A stretch of 64,000 bases of DNA. Source: an uncultured Chitinophagaceae bacterium (GTDB taxonomy: Bacteria > Bacteroidota > Bacteroidia > Chitinophagales > Chitinophagaceae). The notes under the pieces are model-generated. The model ran no database searches. It was not told the DNA's origin and saw only the letters and a program-made list of their open reading frames with translations. How positions within the stretch are numbered: position 1 is the stretch's first letter; each line of letters opens with the position of its first letter. The translations under genes were made by a program, and so were the position numbers. The stretch covers positions 186,001 to 250,000 of the forward strand of contig CALCII010000015.1 in the NCBI GenBank assembly GCA_937907395.1, in the 5' to 3' direction. Shown piece by piece: positions 1-7,769 of this stretch.

Positions 1-249
1 GATATAATCCTCCTGCATAGTAATGATGCGCTGTGCATTTTCCGAAAAATGTTGGGTTGGCGGTATGCGGCTGAATAGTTCCCTTAACCCCTTTTTTGAG
101 AACAATTTCAATGTTACTTCAATTCCCAGATCTGCCTGAAAAGAATTGATTCCTTTTGTATTCAGGAATCCTTTCAGGTAGGAAGTAGCCGGGTATGGCG
201 TGTTCAGTTGGGTGAAAGGCGGCGTAAGCAGAAATACAGTGGAACTCAA
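1..249 (-). CDS. B12-binding radical SAM protein, N-terminal part (runs off left edge)
   Basis: Only the first 83 codons are inside the window. The opening residues (FLLTPPFTQLNTPYPATSYL, then KGFLNTKGI) match my recollection of the start of Bacteroidota cobalamin-binding/radical SAM proteins, which begin with a B12-binding Rossmann domain; the iron-sulfur CxxxCxxC site would lie outside the window. I place the start at a TTG codon (247-249) because a perfect -7 box (TACATTTG, 267-274) lies just upstream. An in-frame ATG at 300 would be upstream of that promoter. The reaction cannot be told from this fragment. Family call moderate; start choice inferred. Confidence 0.7.
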   Translation of the reverse strand, partial: MSSTVFLLTPPFTQLNTPYPATSYLKGFLNTKGINSFQADLGIEVTLKLFSKKGLRELFSRIPPTQHFSENAQRIITMQEDYI

Positions 250-266
250 GTGATTCGGTTGAGGAG

Positions 267-274
267 CAAATGTA
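267..274 (-). promoter_or_regulatory. -7 promoter box for the radical SAM gene
   Basis: TACATTTG on the minus strand is a perfect TAnnTTTG box, 17 bases upstream of the TTG start at 249. No clear -33 TTTG is visible. Confidence 0.5.
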
Positions 275-394
275 TTTATAAATCGGCTTACCCGTATCAT
301 GCCCTGGAAATCAATCCCAGCAACGGTTTGGGGAATTTTTATTTGTTTGTTTCCGGAAAATTTCTGTATTTTTTGATTTCAAATTTGCCGCCAT

Positions 395-733
395 ATGTTT
401 ACCAGTACGCTTGACCAATGCCTTGCGCATGTTTCGCAATGGAAAAAAGAAGGTGTTGAAACCTCTGTTATCTTATCCCGTTTAAAAGAACAGGAAGTGC
501 CCGAAGACCTGGCACAACAAGCCATCAGTGAATGGAAAAAACAACGCAACCTCCGCAAACGAGGCATGGGTATGTTGTGTTGTGGTGCCGGTGGTGCTTT
601 ATTGGTATTAAGTTTTCTGATTACGCTGATTATGTTTGATACCGAACATAATTTTTCAATTTATTTATATGGATTTACGCTTATCGGAGTCAGCATTTTA
701 TTTAAAGGAATGGTAGATTTGCTGGGCTGGTAA
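395..733 (+). CDS. small membrane protein of unknown function
   Basis: This is a 112-residue protein I do not recognise. Residues 1-55 are polar and probably helical, with a basic stretch (KKQRNLRKR, about 48-56). Two hydrophobic segments follow at about 60-80 and 88-110, so it should be an inner-membrane protein with a cytoplasmic N-terminal helix. It starts at ATG 395, only a few bases after a TTTG-containing promoter-like stretch (373-388), which would give a very short leader. The GNAT gene follows after 9 bases, so the two are probably co-transcribed. Coding potential looks real; function unknown. Confidence 0.65.
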   Translation: MFTSTLDQCLAHVSQWKKEGVETSVILSRLKEQEVPEDLAQQAISEWKKQRNLRKRGMGMLCCGAGGALLVLSFLITLIMFDTEHNFSIYLYGFTLIGVSILFKGMVDLLGW

Positions 734-742
734 TTGTAAACT

Positions 743-1252
743 ATGGAAATAAGAATAGCAACGGAAGCAGATATCCCTCAATTAGTATCGTTAGTAAATA
801 GTGCCTATCGTGGCGATTCTTCAAAAGTTGGCTGGACTACAGAAGCCGATATTCTCGGCGGTATCCGCACAGATGAACCCACACTGCTGGAAGAAATGCG
901 TCAACCCGGCGTTACCATCCTGAAAGGAACCAATGAAGAAGGAACCATTCAGTCCTGTGTTTTTCTTCAACAACACGAACAAAGTATTTATCTCGGAATG
1001 CTTACGGTATCCCCTGTTCTGCAGAATAAAGGAATCGGCAAACTGTTGTTACAGGAAGCCGAGGCATTTGCAAAAAAGAACGGATGCAAGTCCATTGATA
1101 TGACGGTTATTTCCATTCGCAAAGAACTCATTGCCTGGTACGAACGCCATGGCTATCGTGACACAGGTGAGCGGAAACCTTTTGTGGAAGGTGTGCACAT
1201 CGGCAACCCCATGCAGCCGTTAGAGTTTATTGTGATGAAAAAAACAGTTTGA
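743..1252 (+). CDS. GNAT family N-acetyltransferase
   Basis: The 169-residue length and order of motifs fit a single-domain GNAT enzyme that transfers an acetyl group from acetyl-CoA to an amine. The N-terminal IRIATEADIPQLVSLVN is the usual first strand and helix. The acetyl-CoA pyrophosphate loop is QNKGIGKL at residues 94-101, and the C-terminal WYERHGYRDTGE (132-143) is the typical beta6-beta7 signature. The substrate cannot be predicted. It lies between the small membrane protein and the acyl-CoA-binding protein, all rightward and closely spaced. Confidence 0.85.
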   Translation: MEIRIATEADIPQLVSLVNSAYRGDSSKVGWTTEADILGGIRTDEPTLLEEMRQPGVTILKGTNEEGTIQSCVFLQQHEQSIYLGMLTVSPVLQNKGIGKLLLQEAEAFAKKNGCKSIDMTVISIRKELIAWYERHGYRDTGERKPFVEGVHIGNPMQPLEFIVMKKTV

Positions 1253-1285
1253 ACGGATTCCCTTATTTTCGCCAAAACTTATGTT

Positions 1286-1543
1286 ATGGATCTGAAAGCA
1301 CTTTTTGAAGAAGCAGTAGCAAACAGCAAAACACTCAGCGAAAAACCCAGCAACGAAACCTTACTTCAACTTTATTCTTTGTTCAAGCAAGGCTCTGAAG
1401 GCGATGTGAATATTGATGCACCTTCCAATCCCTTTGATTTTGTAGCGAAAGCAAAATACGAAGCATGGGCTGCATTGAAAGGAAAAACACCGGAAGCAGC
1501 TATGCAGGAGTACGTTGATCTTGTAAATAAACTGAAAGGATAA
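1286..1543 (+). CDS. acyl-CoA-binding protein (ACBP)
   Basis: At 85 residues it has the full length of a stand-alone ACBP, a four-helix protein that binds long-chain acyl-CoA esters in the cytoplasm. The signature YSLFKQGSEGD (30-40) supplies the conserved Tyr30 and Lys34 that contact the CoA ligand, and KAKYEAWAALKG (55-66) is the conserved third helix with the second Lys/Tyr pair. It starts at ATG 1286, preceded by a promoter-like TATTTTCG (about 1264-1271), so it may have its own transcript. It probably buffers acyl-CoA for lipid synthesis. ACBPs are common in eukaryotes and patchy in bacteria. Confidence 0.9.
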   Translation: MDLKALFEEAVANSKTLSEKPSNETLLQLYSLFKQGSEGDVNIDAPSNPFDFVAKAKYEAWAALKGKTPEAAMQEYVDLVNKLKG

Positions 1544-1554
1544 AAGAATTTTCT

Positions 1555-2733
1555 TTACTGAGATATTTTTTTTGATGCAAGCAGATCCTCATAGGTCTGC
1601 TTGATTTTTTTACCTACTACAGAATAATTATAAGCAGCAATAGCCCTGCTGCTGATTTGTGTCGCATTAAAAGCTGCATAGTTATTCATCAACTGATCCA
1701 ATGCATTCACCAATGTATTCACCTGTTCGCTGGTGGCAAACAATCCGTTTGACGCATCAATCACTTCATCAATCCCACCTACTTTTGTTGAAACAACAGG
1801 TAAACCGGCACACAAGGCTTCCAGAATCACACAGGGTTGATTTTCGTATCGGCTGAATAATACCAATGCATGGCTTTTCTGCATATAGGCTGCGACTTCT
1901 GTATAGGAAACCTCACCTGCCCAATGAATCTTATCAGCCAACCTTTTCTTTTTCGACAAATCCCTCAATGTTTCAGAAGCCGGCCCAATCATGGTGCAAT
2001 GCCAATCTGTACGAAGTTTTTGTAACTGCTCCAGTGCATTCAGCAAACCCACTGTATTCTTCTGGTAATTCATACCGGATACATGAACCAGTTCACACAC
2101 ATTTGAAACAGGTTTCTCTTTCAAAAAGAACAACGCTGTATCCACCACATTCGGGATCACCTTATATGAAATTCCGGGAACATGATGCCGGATGGCTTTC
2201 CCAAGATCATCTGACACAGGCAATATGAGTTCTGCCGAGCTAATCACTTTTTTCAACTTCTTTCTCCACAGAAAGAAACGGCTTTCCAACCGGTCGGCCG
2301 CAGTTGGATGATAAATGGTTGAATGCTCTGTAACCACAAAGGGAATACCCAGTTGTTCTTTTAATTGCAAGGCAACCACACCTCCGTTCATGGCTACATG
2401 CAAATGAATCAGATCAGGCCTTCCATACTCCCATATATAATCCTGCACCATTTTATGCAGAATACGTTTGTAACGGATGGATGAAAAATAACGATCAATC
2501 AATCCCACTCCTGTTTTTACCGATCCGTAACAACATACACGTTCATAAAACTGATCGGATAATTTATTCTCGGCCCAGCTTTCTTCATCGGGTGAAGCTT
2601 CGTCATCTTTTATTGCTGCAATCACATATACCGGCATGTGCAACGACAATGCTTTCAACTGGCGCTGAATAAAATCGCCATTGAAAGGTTGTACTTTGCT
2701 GGGGTACCAGCTGGCTATGTGTAATACGTTCAT
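1555..2733 (-). CDS. glycosyltransferase family 4 protein
   Basis: This 392-residue GT-B enzyme probably adds a sugar from a nucleotide donor to a surface glycan. MNVLHIASWYPS begins the N-terminal Rossmann domain with the acceptor-side loop FNGDFIQRQ (17-25). The C-terminal donor-binding domain carries the EX7E motif, Glu297 to Glu305, followed by CAGLPVVSTKVGG. Its ATG overlaps the stop of the upstream methyltransferase by four bases, so the two are translationally coupled. With the flippase further upstream it forms a three-gene glycan cassette. Donor and acceptor are unknown. Confidence 0.87.
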   Translation of the reverse strand: MNVLHIASWYPSKVQPFNGDFIQRQLKALSLHMPVYVIAAIKDDEASPDEESWAENKLSDQFYERVCCYGSVKTGVGLIDRYFSSIRYKRILHKMVQDYIWEYGRPDLIHLHVAMNGGVVALQLKEQLGIPFVVTEHSTIYHPTAADRLESRFFLWRKKLKKVISSAELILPVSDDLGKAIRHHVPGISYKVIPNVVDTALFFLKEKPVSNVCELVHVSGMNYQKNTVGLLNALEQLQKLRTDWHCTMIGPASETLRDLSKKKRLADKIHWAGEVSYTEVAAYMQKSHALVLFSRYENQPCVILEALCAGLPVVSTKVGGIDEVIDASNGLFATSEQVNTLVNALDQLMNNYAAFNATQISSRAIAAYNYSVVGKKIKQTYEDLLASKKISQ

Positions 2734-3452
2734 GCTTTCTTTTTAAAAACAGCGATCAGGCAATCACCTGTTGCCGGGAATTGTTTTTGTATAAAATTAG
2801 GTTGATGATTGCCATATAATCCATAGCTGAAAAATACCTGCTCCCATTTCTTTTCGGGGAATTTCCGCAACAAGGTATAAGGAGAAAAATACCAATGATG
2901 ATCCGGATGAATGGACTCCGTTTCATACAAGGCTCCAGCCATACTATCAAAGGATATATGATTAGGAACGGTGATCATCAACAGTTGTCCGCCTTTCATC
3001 TTCGGGTACAATTGCTCAATCATTGCAACAGGATCCGGCAAATGTTCCAATACTTCACCTATGAGTATGATATCATATTGCTGCAACTGTCCATTATTTA
3101 ATTCAACCGGTGAAACTGCCATCACCTGTTCATCTTTTGTGAGTTGCTTGTACAATTCAACAGATTCCACATCTGTATCCACTCCCAGCAAGTCAGTAGT
3201 ATGTTGCTTCAGTTTTGTGTGCAGCAAAGTTTTATTCTGAATTTTCTCCTTTGTATAAGGCGCATCTGCAAAACCAACATGTAATACTTTTTTTCCGGCA
3301 CAATAATTTAATATGCATTCTTCACGGTTCTGCAGTCCGGCTTTGGGAATGCGCTGCAGCCATTGCTCCTGCTCACCTGTGATCCGGTACTTCAGCCCCC
3401 GTTTCAACAGTTTCAATCCTGCCCAGATCCATATCCATTTCAATTTGCGCAT
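2730..3452 (-). CDS. class I SAM-dependent methyltransferase
   Basis: This 240-residue cytoplasmic protein has the Rossmann-like SAM site. Motif I is KKVLHVGFADAPY (54-66), a variant in which the usual Gly-rich loop is HVGFADA. An acidic motif follows (DLLGVDTDVESVELY, 87-101), then GEVLEHLPDP (132-141), the DxLEH-like motif typical of sugar and lipid methyltransferases. Its start is 5 bases from the flippase stop and its stop overlaps the glycosyltransferase start. The context suggests methylation of a glycan or lipid-linked sugar, which is inference. Confidence 0.82.
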   Translation of the reverse strand: MRKLKWIWIWAGLKLLKRGLKYRITGEQEQWLQRIPKAGLQNREECILNYCAGKKVLHVGFADAPYTKEKIQNKTLLHTKLKQHTTDLLGVDTDVESVELYKQLTKDEQVMAVSPVELNNGQLQQYDIILIGEVLEHLPDPVAMIEQLYPKMKGGQLLMITVPNHISFDSMAGALYETESIHPDHHWYFSPYTLLRKFPEKKWEQVFFSYGLYGNHQPNFIQKQFPATGDCLIAVFKKKA

Positions 3453-3457
3453 AGAAA

Positions 3458-4774
3458 TTAGTTAGTCTTGTTTTCTGTAATCTTTGTGACGAGGTTCCGG
3501 AGAAAATCAACATCTGTTTTTCTAAAAAATAATAAATCCATCAACCCCACATTGGTTTCTTTATTGAAATAATACAAAGCAACAAAGAAACAAACAAGAT
3601 ACCCAACACTGCTTGCTGCTGCTGCACCAATGATTCCATAAACAGGAATCAATAATAAATCGGCAATAACGATCACCAGCAAACCCACCAATGAAGTAAT
3701 GATATTTATTTTCACCTGGTTGATAGCTGCAAAATATGCAGCCATCAACGCAAGTAACGAAAGTGCAAACAAACCGGGGACCAACCATAAAAACACAACA
3801 TACATACTGCCGTAACTTTCTCCAAATACAAAGGGGAACAACCAATGGCCTATAAGCGCAAGCACCCCCGATGCAAGAATATATAAGAGCACGATAATTC
3901 TTGATAAACGCTCAATTCCCTCTTTCATCTGTTCTTTATAGCCCGATGCCGCCAGCGGAAAGATGGAAGAAGCCAGGATAGCAGGAAAGAGTTGAAACAA
4001 TTGTACCAATCGGGATGATTGTATATAGTTGCCCAAAGCTGTATGATCATGTGTGAACAGTTCAATCAACCAGTAATCCACTCTGGTCACCAGAAAGAAA
4101 ATCATATTCGCCATAAAAGCCAGCAACGAATAACGGAATACCTGTTTTAACTGTGCCCGATCGGGCAAATGAAAATTGAAACCACTATGATACATTCCAT
4201 TGTAAAGAATGGTTGTTACCAATCCCTGCAACGGGTACGACAAAAAATAAATCCACAGAAATAATTGATACGAAACAATATGTTCCTTACTCAACATACC
4301 GATCAATAGAATTGAAATCAGTACCAGGTTGAAAACAATAAATACAATATTCGGGGTACGGTAATTCTGTTTTGCATAAAAAAGCGCATTGTAAAACGTA
4401 ATAAGCAGGTTCCCGGAGATGAACAGAACAGCCATTACGATCTGTTCCTGTTTGCTCACATAGTCACTACCGTTACGTATCAATAAAAAAGAAACAATCA
4501 CAGAAATCAGTGAAATAAAAAGCGTCCATGCAAGGACGAATGACTGCATCTTCCGGTCGTTAATTTCTCCGCCTGAAACAAAATAAGTAACCGATGCTTC
4601 CATGCTGAAGGACCCCAGCATAAAGCACAAGGTGAGCAGACTGATAAAGTAAAACAACCAACCGGTGGCCGATGCTTCAAAAAAACGGGCCAGCAGTACC
4701 GTCACCAGTAAGGAAGTGAACAGGTAAGTACCCCGCCAGATGATATTTGATGCAAACAGCTTTGATAAATTCAT
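3458..4774 (-). CDS. oligosaccharide flippase family protein (Wzx/MATE-like)
   Basis: The protein has about 438 residues and about a dozen to fourteen hydrophobic segments spread over the whole length, as in polysaccharide flippases that move lipid-linked glycans across the inner membrane. The opening MNLSKLFASNIIWRG is a typical amphipathic start before the first membrane helix. I use ATG 4774: the ATG at 4828 lies upstream of a promoter-like TAGCGTTTG and would add an atypical 18 residues. It heads an operon with the methyltransferase and glycosyltransferase. It is divergent from the potassium channel gene. Confidence 0.83.
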   Translation of the reverse strand: MNLSKLFASNIIWRGTYLFTSLLVTVLLARFFEASATGWLFYFISLLTLCFMLGSFSMEASVTYFVSGGEINDRKMQSFVLAWTLFISLISVIVSFLLIRNGSDYVSKQEQIVMAVLFISGNLLITFYNALFYAKQNYRTPNIVFIVFNLVLISILLIGMLSKEHIVSYQLFLWIYFLSYPLQGLVTTILYNGMYHSGFNFHLPDRAQLKQVFRYSLLAFMANMIFFLVTRVDYWLIELFTHDHTALGNYIQSSRLVQLFQLFPAILASSIFPLAASGYKEQMKEGIERLSRIIVLLYILASGVLALIGHWLFPFVFGESYGSMYVVFLWLVPGLFALSLLALMAAYFAAINQVKINIITSLVGLLVIVIADLLLIPVYGIIGAAAASSVGYLVCFFVALYYFNKETNVGLMDLLFFRKTDVDFLRNLVTKITENKTN

Positions 4775-4876
4775 GAACAGTCCGGTTACAAACGCTAAAT
4801 TTAGTTCTAATAACCGAAACTTATCCATCCTCCTGAAACGAGGTTATTTATTAGATTTACACCTAATTCACTGCTT

Positions 4877-5851
4877 ATGAAATTCAGGGATCGCATTAAT
4901 ATCAGAGCAAAGGAAAACAAAGAAACCGGGCTGAGTACGGTGAGCAAACAAAGTGGCGGAAGGTTCTTTGAAAAAGATGGCAATCCTAATATACATCTCA
5001 GAGGAATTCCATTTCTGAGGCGACTCAGCATCTATCAATACATGATGAAAATTCCTGGGTGGAAGTTTCTGGCTTTAATCGGGTTAACTTATGTATCGGT
5101 AAATATCGTCTTCGCCCTCATTTATTTTTTTAACGGTGTAGGACAGTTGGGAGGCATGGATCAACAAACTATGGAGGGAAAATTCTGGGAGGCTTTTTTC
5201 TTCAGTGCACAAACACTCACCACCGTTGGCTATGGACATGTGTATCCTTCTTCACTCACAGCCAATACGATTGCAGCCTTTGAATCCTTAACCGGCGTAT
5301 TGATGTTTGCCATTGCTACGGGGCTCATGTACGGACGGTTTTCGCAACCCAAATCCTATCTCATCTACAGTAAAAATGCACTGCTTGCCCCCTTTAAAGA
5401 CGGCTATGCGTTAATGTTACGTTTTGCTCCTTACAAAAATCATTATCTCACCGACGTGGAAGTGAAACTAACCCTTGTGATGAAAGTGGCGGAAGAAAAC
5501 GGCGAAGTGAAAAATAAATTTTACAGTCTGCCGCTCGAAGTATCAAAAGCAAACACGCTCACTGCTAACTGGACCATTGTGCATGTGGTGAACGAGGACA
5601 GTCCGTTTTATCAACTCAAAAAAGCTGATATTGACAGCACAGAAGCAGAGTTACTGGTATTTGTAAAAGGACATGATGAAGAATACGCCAACTCTGTTGT
5701 AAGCCGAAGCTCCTATACTGCCGATGAATTTGTGTATGGAGCCAAATTTGATCTGATGTACGAATCCAGCACTGATGGCAGTACCACGATCCTCCACCTC
5801 GATAAAATTGACCATTACCACGAAGAGCCACTTCCTGTAAATTTGCAGTGA
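4877..5851 (+). CDS. inward-rectifier (Kir-type) potassium channel
   Basis: This 324-residue protein matches the KirBac architecture. A cytoplasmic N-terminus ends in a slide-helix region (about 45-60), followed by TM1 (65-85), a pore helix with the selectivity filter TTVGYGH (115-121), TM2 (about 130-152), and a long beta-rich C-terminal domain (about 160-310) of the IRK type. TVGYG is the canonical potassium filter. A tetramer in the inner membrane is expected. Its stop codon overlaps the start of the Sua5 gene by one base, so the genes are co-translated, although no functional link is obvious. Confidence 0.9.
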   Translation: MKFRDRINIRAKENKETGLSTVSKQSGGRFFEKDGNPNIHLRGIPFLRRLSIYQYMMKIPGWKFLALIGLTYVSVNIVFALIYFFNGVGQLGGMDQQTMEGKFWEAFFFSAQTLTTVGYGHVYPSSLTANTIAAFESLTGVLMFAIATGLMYGRFSQPKSYLIYSKNALLAPFKDGYALMLRFAPYKNHYLTDVEVKLTLVMKVAEENGEVKNKFYSLPLEVSKANTLTANWTIVHVVNEDSPFYQLKKADIDSTEAELLVFVKGHDEEYANSVVSRSSYTADEFVYGAKFDLMYESSTDGSTTILHLDKIDHYHEEPLPVNLQ

Positions 5852-6822
5852 TGCATACAGTAACCGGAGTTGATATAAAGAAAGCGGCTAGCCTTTTACA
5901 GGAAGGCAATGTGGTGGCCATTCCTACCGAAACAGTGTATGGTCTTGCTGCCAATGCATTGAATGCCGATGCAGTGCTGAAGATTTATGAAGTAAAACAA
6001 AGGCCGCAGTTTAATCCGCTCATTGTGCATGTGAGTTCGTGGAAACAGGCATTGCAGTTTGTGGAACAGGTCCCTGTTGAAGCAGAACTGTTGGCGAAAA
6101 CATGCTGGCCCGGTCCTGTTACCTTATTGCTCAATAAGAAAAACAATATTCCGGATCTGGTAACTGCAGGTAGTAACCGTGTGGCCATACGGATTCCCAA
6201 TCACCCCCTCACCTTACAACTGTTACAGCAACTGGACTTTCCGGTGGCGGCACCCAGTGCCAATCCATCCGGGTATGTGAGTCCGACAACCGCACAACAT
6301 GTCTTTCAGAATCTCGAAGGAAAAATTCCTTACATACTCGATGGCGGCGCCTGTACCGTGGGTGTGGAATCAACCATTGTGGGATGGAATGAACAAGGTG
6401 AAACAGAAATCTATCGCCTGGGTGGTATTGGTGTGGAAGCCATTGAACAGGTGTTGGGTAAAGCGGTTCATGTGAAACAATCCATTACTGAAAATCCGGA
6501 TGCACCCGGACAATTGAAAAGCCATTACGCCACACATACACCCTTGTACCTCGGACATATTCCGGAGTTGATCAAACAGTTTGAAGGAAAAAAAATGCTG
6601 TTGATCAACTTCAGTAAAACAGTTGAACCTGTTCCTGCAGATCAGCAATTGATACTATCTCCCAACGGCACATTGGAAGAAGCAGCGAAAAACCTGTTTG
6701 GTATTTTACGTGAAGCCGATTTATTGCAGGCAGATGTGATACTGGCAGAAAAGATGCCCGATGAAGGTTTGGGCCGTGCAATCAATGACCGGTTGAGCCG
6801 GGCGCAGTTTGTGATGAAATGA
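5851..6822 (+). CDS. sua5: L-threonylcarbamoyladenylate synthase, Sua5 type
   Basis: It makes threonylcarbamoyl-AMP from threonine, bicarbonate and ATP, the first step of the universal t6A37 tRNA modification. The YrdC domain occupies about residues 5-195, with IPTETVYGLA (24-33) and KQRPQFNPLIVH (49-60) forming the active site. At about 323 residues it is the long Sua5 form: after PGQLKSHYATHTPL (about 210-223) comes the separate Sua5 domain that closes over the active site. I use ATG 5851 rather than the GTG at 5848. The TGATG arrangement makes the channel stop and this start overlap by one base. Confidence 0.92.
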   Translation: MHTVTGVDIKKAASLLQEGNVVAIPTETVYGLAANALNADAVLKIYEVKQRPQFNPLIVHVSSWKQALQFVEQVPVEAELLAKTCWPGPVTLLLNKKNNIPDLVTAGSNRVAIRIPNHPLTLQLLQQLDFPVAAPSANPSGYVSPTTAQHVFQNLEGKIPYILDGGACTVGVESTIVGWNEQGETEIYRLGGIGVEAIEQVLGKAVHVKQSITENPDAPGQLKSHYATHTPLYLGHIPELIKQFEGKKMLLINFSKTVEPVPADQQLILSPNGTLEEAAKNLFGILREADLLQADVILAEKMPDEGLGRAINDRLSRAQFVMK

Positions 6823-6872
6823 GAAGATAATAAGACATTAATTTCAACGTATCCCGAGAACTATTGAGAATA

Positions 6873-7173
6873 TTATTCAATCACAACGATTCAATCTCAC
6901 ATCCCTTCTATTCCCAAAACTTCACTTTATAATTCACACAGGTTTTAGAAGGAAGGTGTTGTAATTGCTCACCCATTTTTTCCAGTTCAGCAGCTGTAAA
7001 ATGTTGTTCCAGCCAGGGGAAAAATTCACGCTCTTCAAAGCGGATATGCTGTTCCAGTTGTTGCTGAAACTTGTTGATCAAAATAAGATCAGCTTCCTGC
7101 CGGCTAATGCTTTCAATCATGCCAACAAGAAGCTGATGCTCTGTTTTCAATTGCTGATAATAAACCTGGTGCT
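6873..7173. repeat. direct repeat, copy A (degenerate hemerythrin segment)
   Basis: This segment is nearly identical to 7268-7569 at an offset of 396 bases. Apart from one single-base indel near the left end I see only scattered substitutions. It carries the 3' part of the hemerythrin gene plus about 35 bases of downstream sequence. Its right end (7173) lies 9 bases before the first GCAACGTC palindrome. Confidence 0.9.
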
Positions 7174-7186
7174 TCCTTCTCAGCAA
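6908..7186 (-). pseudogene. truncated second copy of the hemerythrin-like gene
   Basis: An open frame of up to 92 codons matches residues about 67-154 of the neighbouring full-length hemerythrin almost perfectly, ending in the same VNYKVKFWE. The first few codons come from unrelated sequence next to the palindromes. It keeps the equivalents of His79 and the His109-xxx-Glu113 pair but lacks His14 and His52-xxx-Glu56, so it cannot form the complete diiron site alone. The reading frame is intact and the changes look conservative, so an expressed half-protein cannot be excluded. A remnant of a tandem duplication is the simplest reading. Confidence 0.75.
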
Positions 7187-7208
7187 CGTCTCCTGAAAGG
7201 GACGTTGC
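7183..7208. repeat. REP-like palindrome, first of a pair
   Basis: GCAACGTC (7183-7190) and GACGTTGC (7201-7208) form perfect 8-base arms around a 10-base loop. The same arms recur at 7233-7258 with a different loop, separated by an AT-rich spacer. The arrangement is that of a REP/BIME-type extragenic element. Confidence 0.7.
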
Positions 7209-7232
7209 GTTTTAGATATTTTTTTGTTTTAC

Positions 7233-7258
7233 GCAACGTCCTCTGCGAGAGACGTTGC
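7233..7258. repeat. REP-like palindrome, second of a pair
   Basis: The arms GCAACGTC (7233-7240) and GACGTTGC (7251-7258) are identical to those at 7183-7208. The pair lies exactly between the two hemerythrin repeat copies. Confidence 0.7.
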
Positions 7259-7267
7259 TGGGAATAA

Positions 7268-7569
7268 ATATTCAATCACCAACTATTCAATCTCACATCC
7301 CTCCTATTCCCAAAACTTCACTTTATAATTCACACAGGTTTTAGAAGGAAGGTGTTGTAATTGCTCACCCATTTTTTCCAGTTCAGCAACTGAAAAATGT
7401 TCTTCCAGCCAGGGAAAAAATTCACGTTCTTCAAAGCGGATATGCTGTTCCAGTTGTTGCTGAAACTTGTCGATCAAAAAAAGATCAGCTTCCTGCCGGC
7501 CAATTATTTCAATCATGCCAGCAAGAAGCTGATGCTCTGTTTTCAATTGCTGATAATACACCTGGTGCT
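7268..7569. repeat. direct repeat, copy B (inside the intact hemerythrin gene)
   Basis: This is the parent-like copy of 6873-7173. It holds the 3' half of the intact hemerythrin gene and its downstream flank. Confidence 0.9.
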
Positions 7570-7768
7570 GATTATCATTGCCGGGCACCAATGCCTTTTC
7601 TTCAGCCAGGAAATGTTCTTTCAACTCTGCTTCCCACAACGAATGGATAAAGTCGCTCATCACCTGTACATCAGCCCCTTTGTTGATTCCTTTTTTCAAC
7701 AAGAGTACCGCCATCAGTCCATTTTGATGTTGCCAGGAAAGCGGGTATAAATTCGGATCCCGTTTCAA
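7304..7768 (-). CDS. hemerythrin domain-containing protein
   Basis: This 154-residue four-helix protein has a hemerythrin-like metal pattern: His14, His52-xxx-Glu56, His79 and His109-xxx-Glu113. Such proteins bind a diiron centre and sense or store oxygen, nitric oxide or iron; the exact role is not evident. The opening MKRDPNLYPLSWQHQNGL is the usual family start. The only usable initiator is TTG at 7768, because an in-frame stop lies two codons upstream. The gene begins one base after the tpiA stop codon, so it is surely in that operon. A truncated copy lies directly downstream. Confidence 0.83.
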   Translation of the reverse strand: MKRDPNLYPLSWQHQNGLMAVLLLKKGINKGADVQVMSDFIHSLWEAELKEHFLAEEKALVPGNDNQHQVYYQQLKTEHQLLAGMIEIIGRQEADLFLIDKFQQQLEQHIRFEEREFFPWLEEHFSVAELEKMGEQLQHLPSKTCVNYKVKFWE

Positions 7769-7769
7769 G

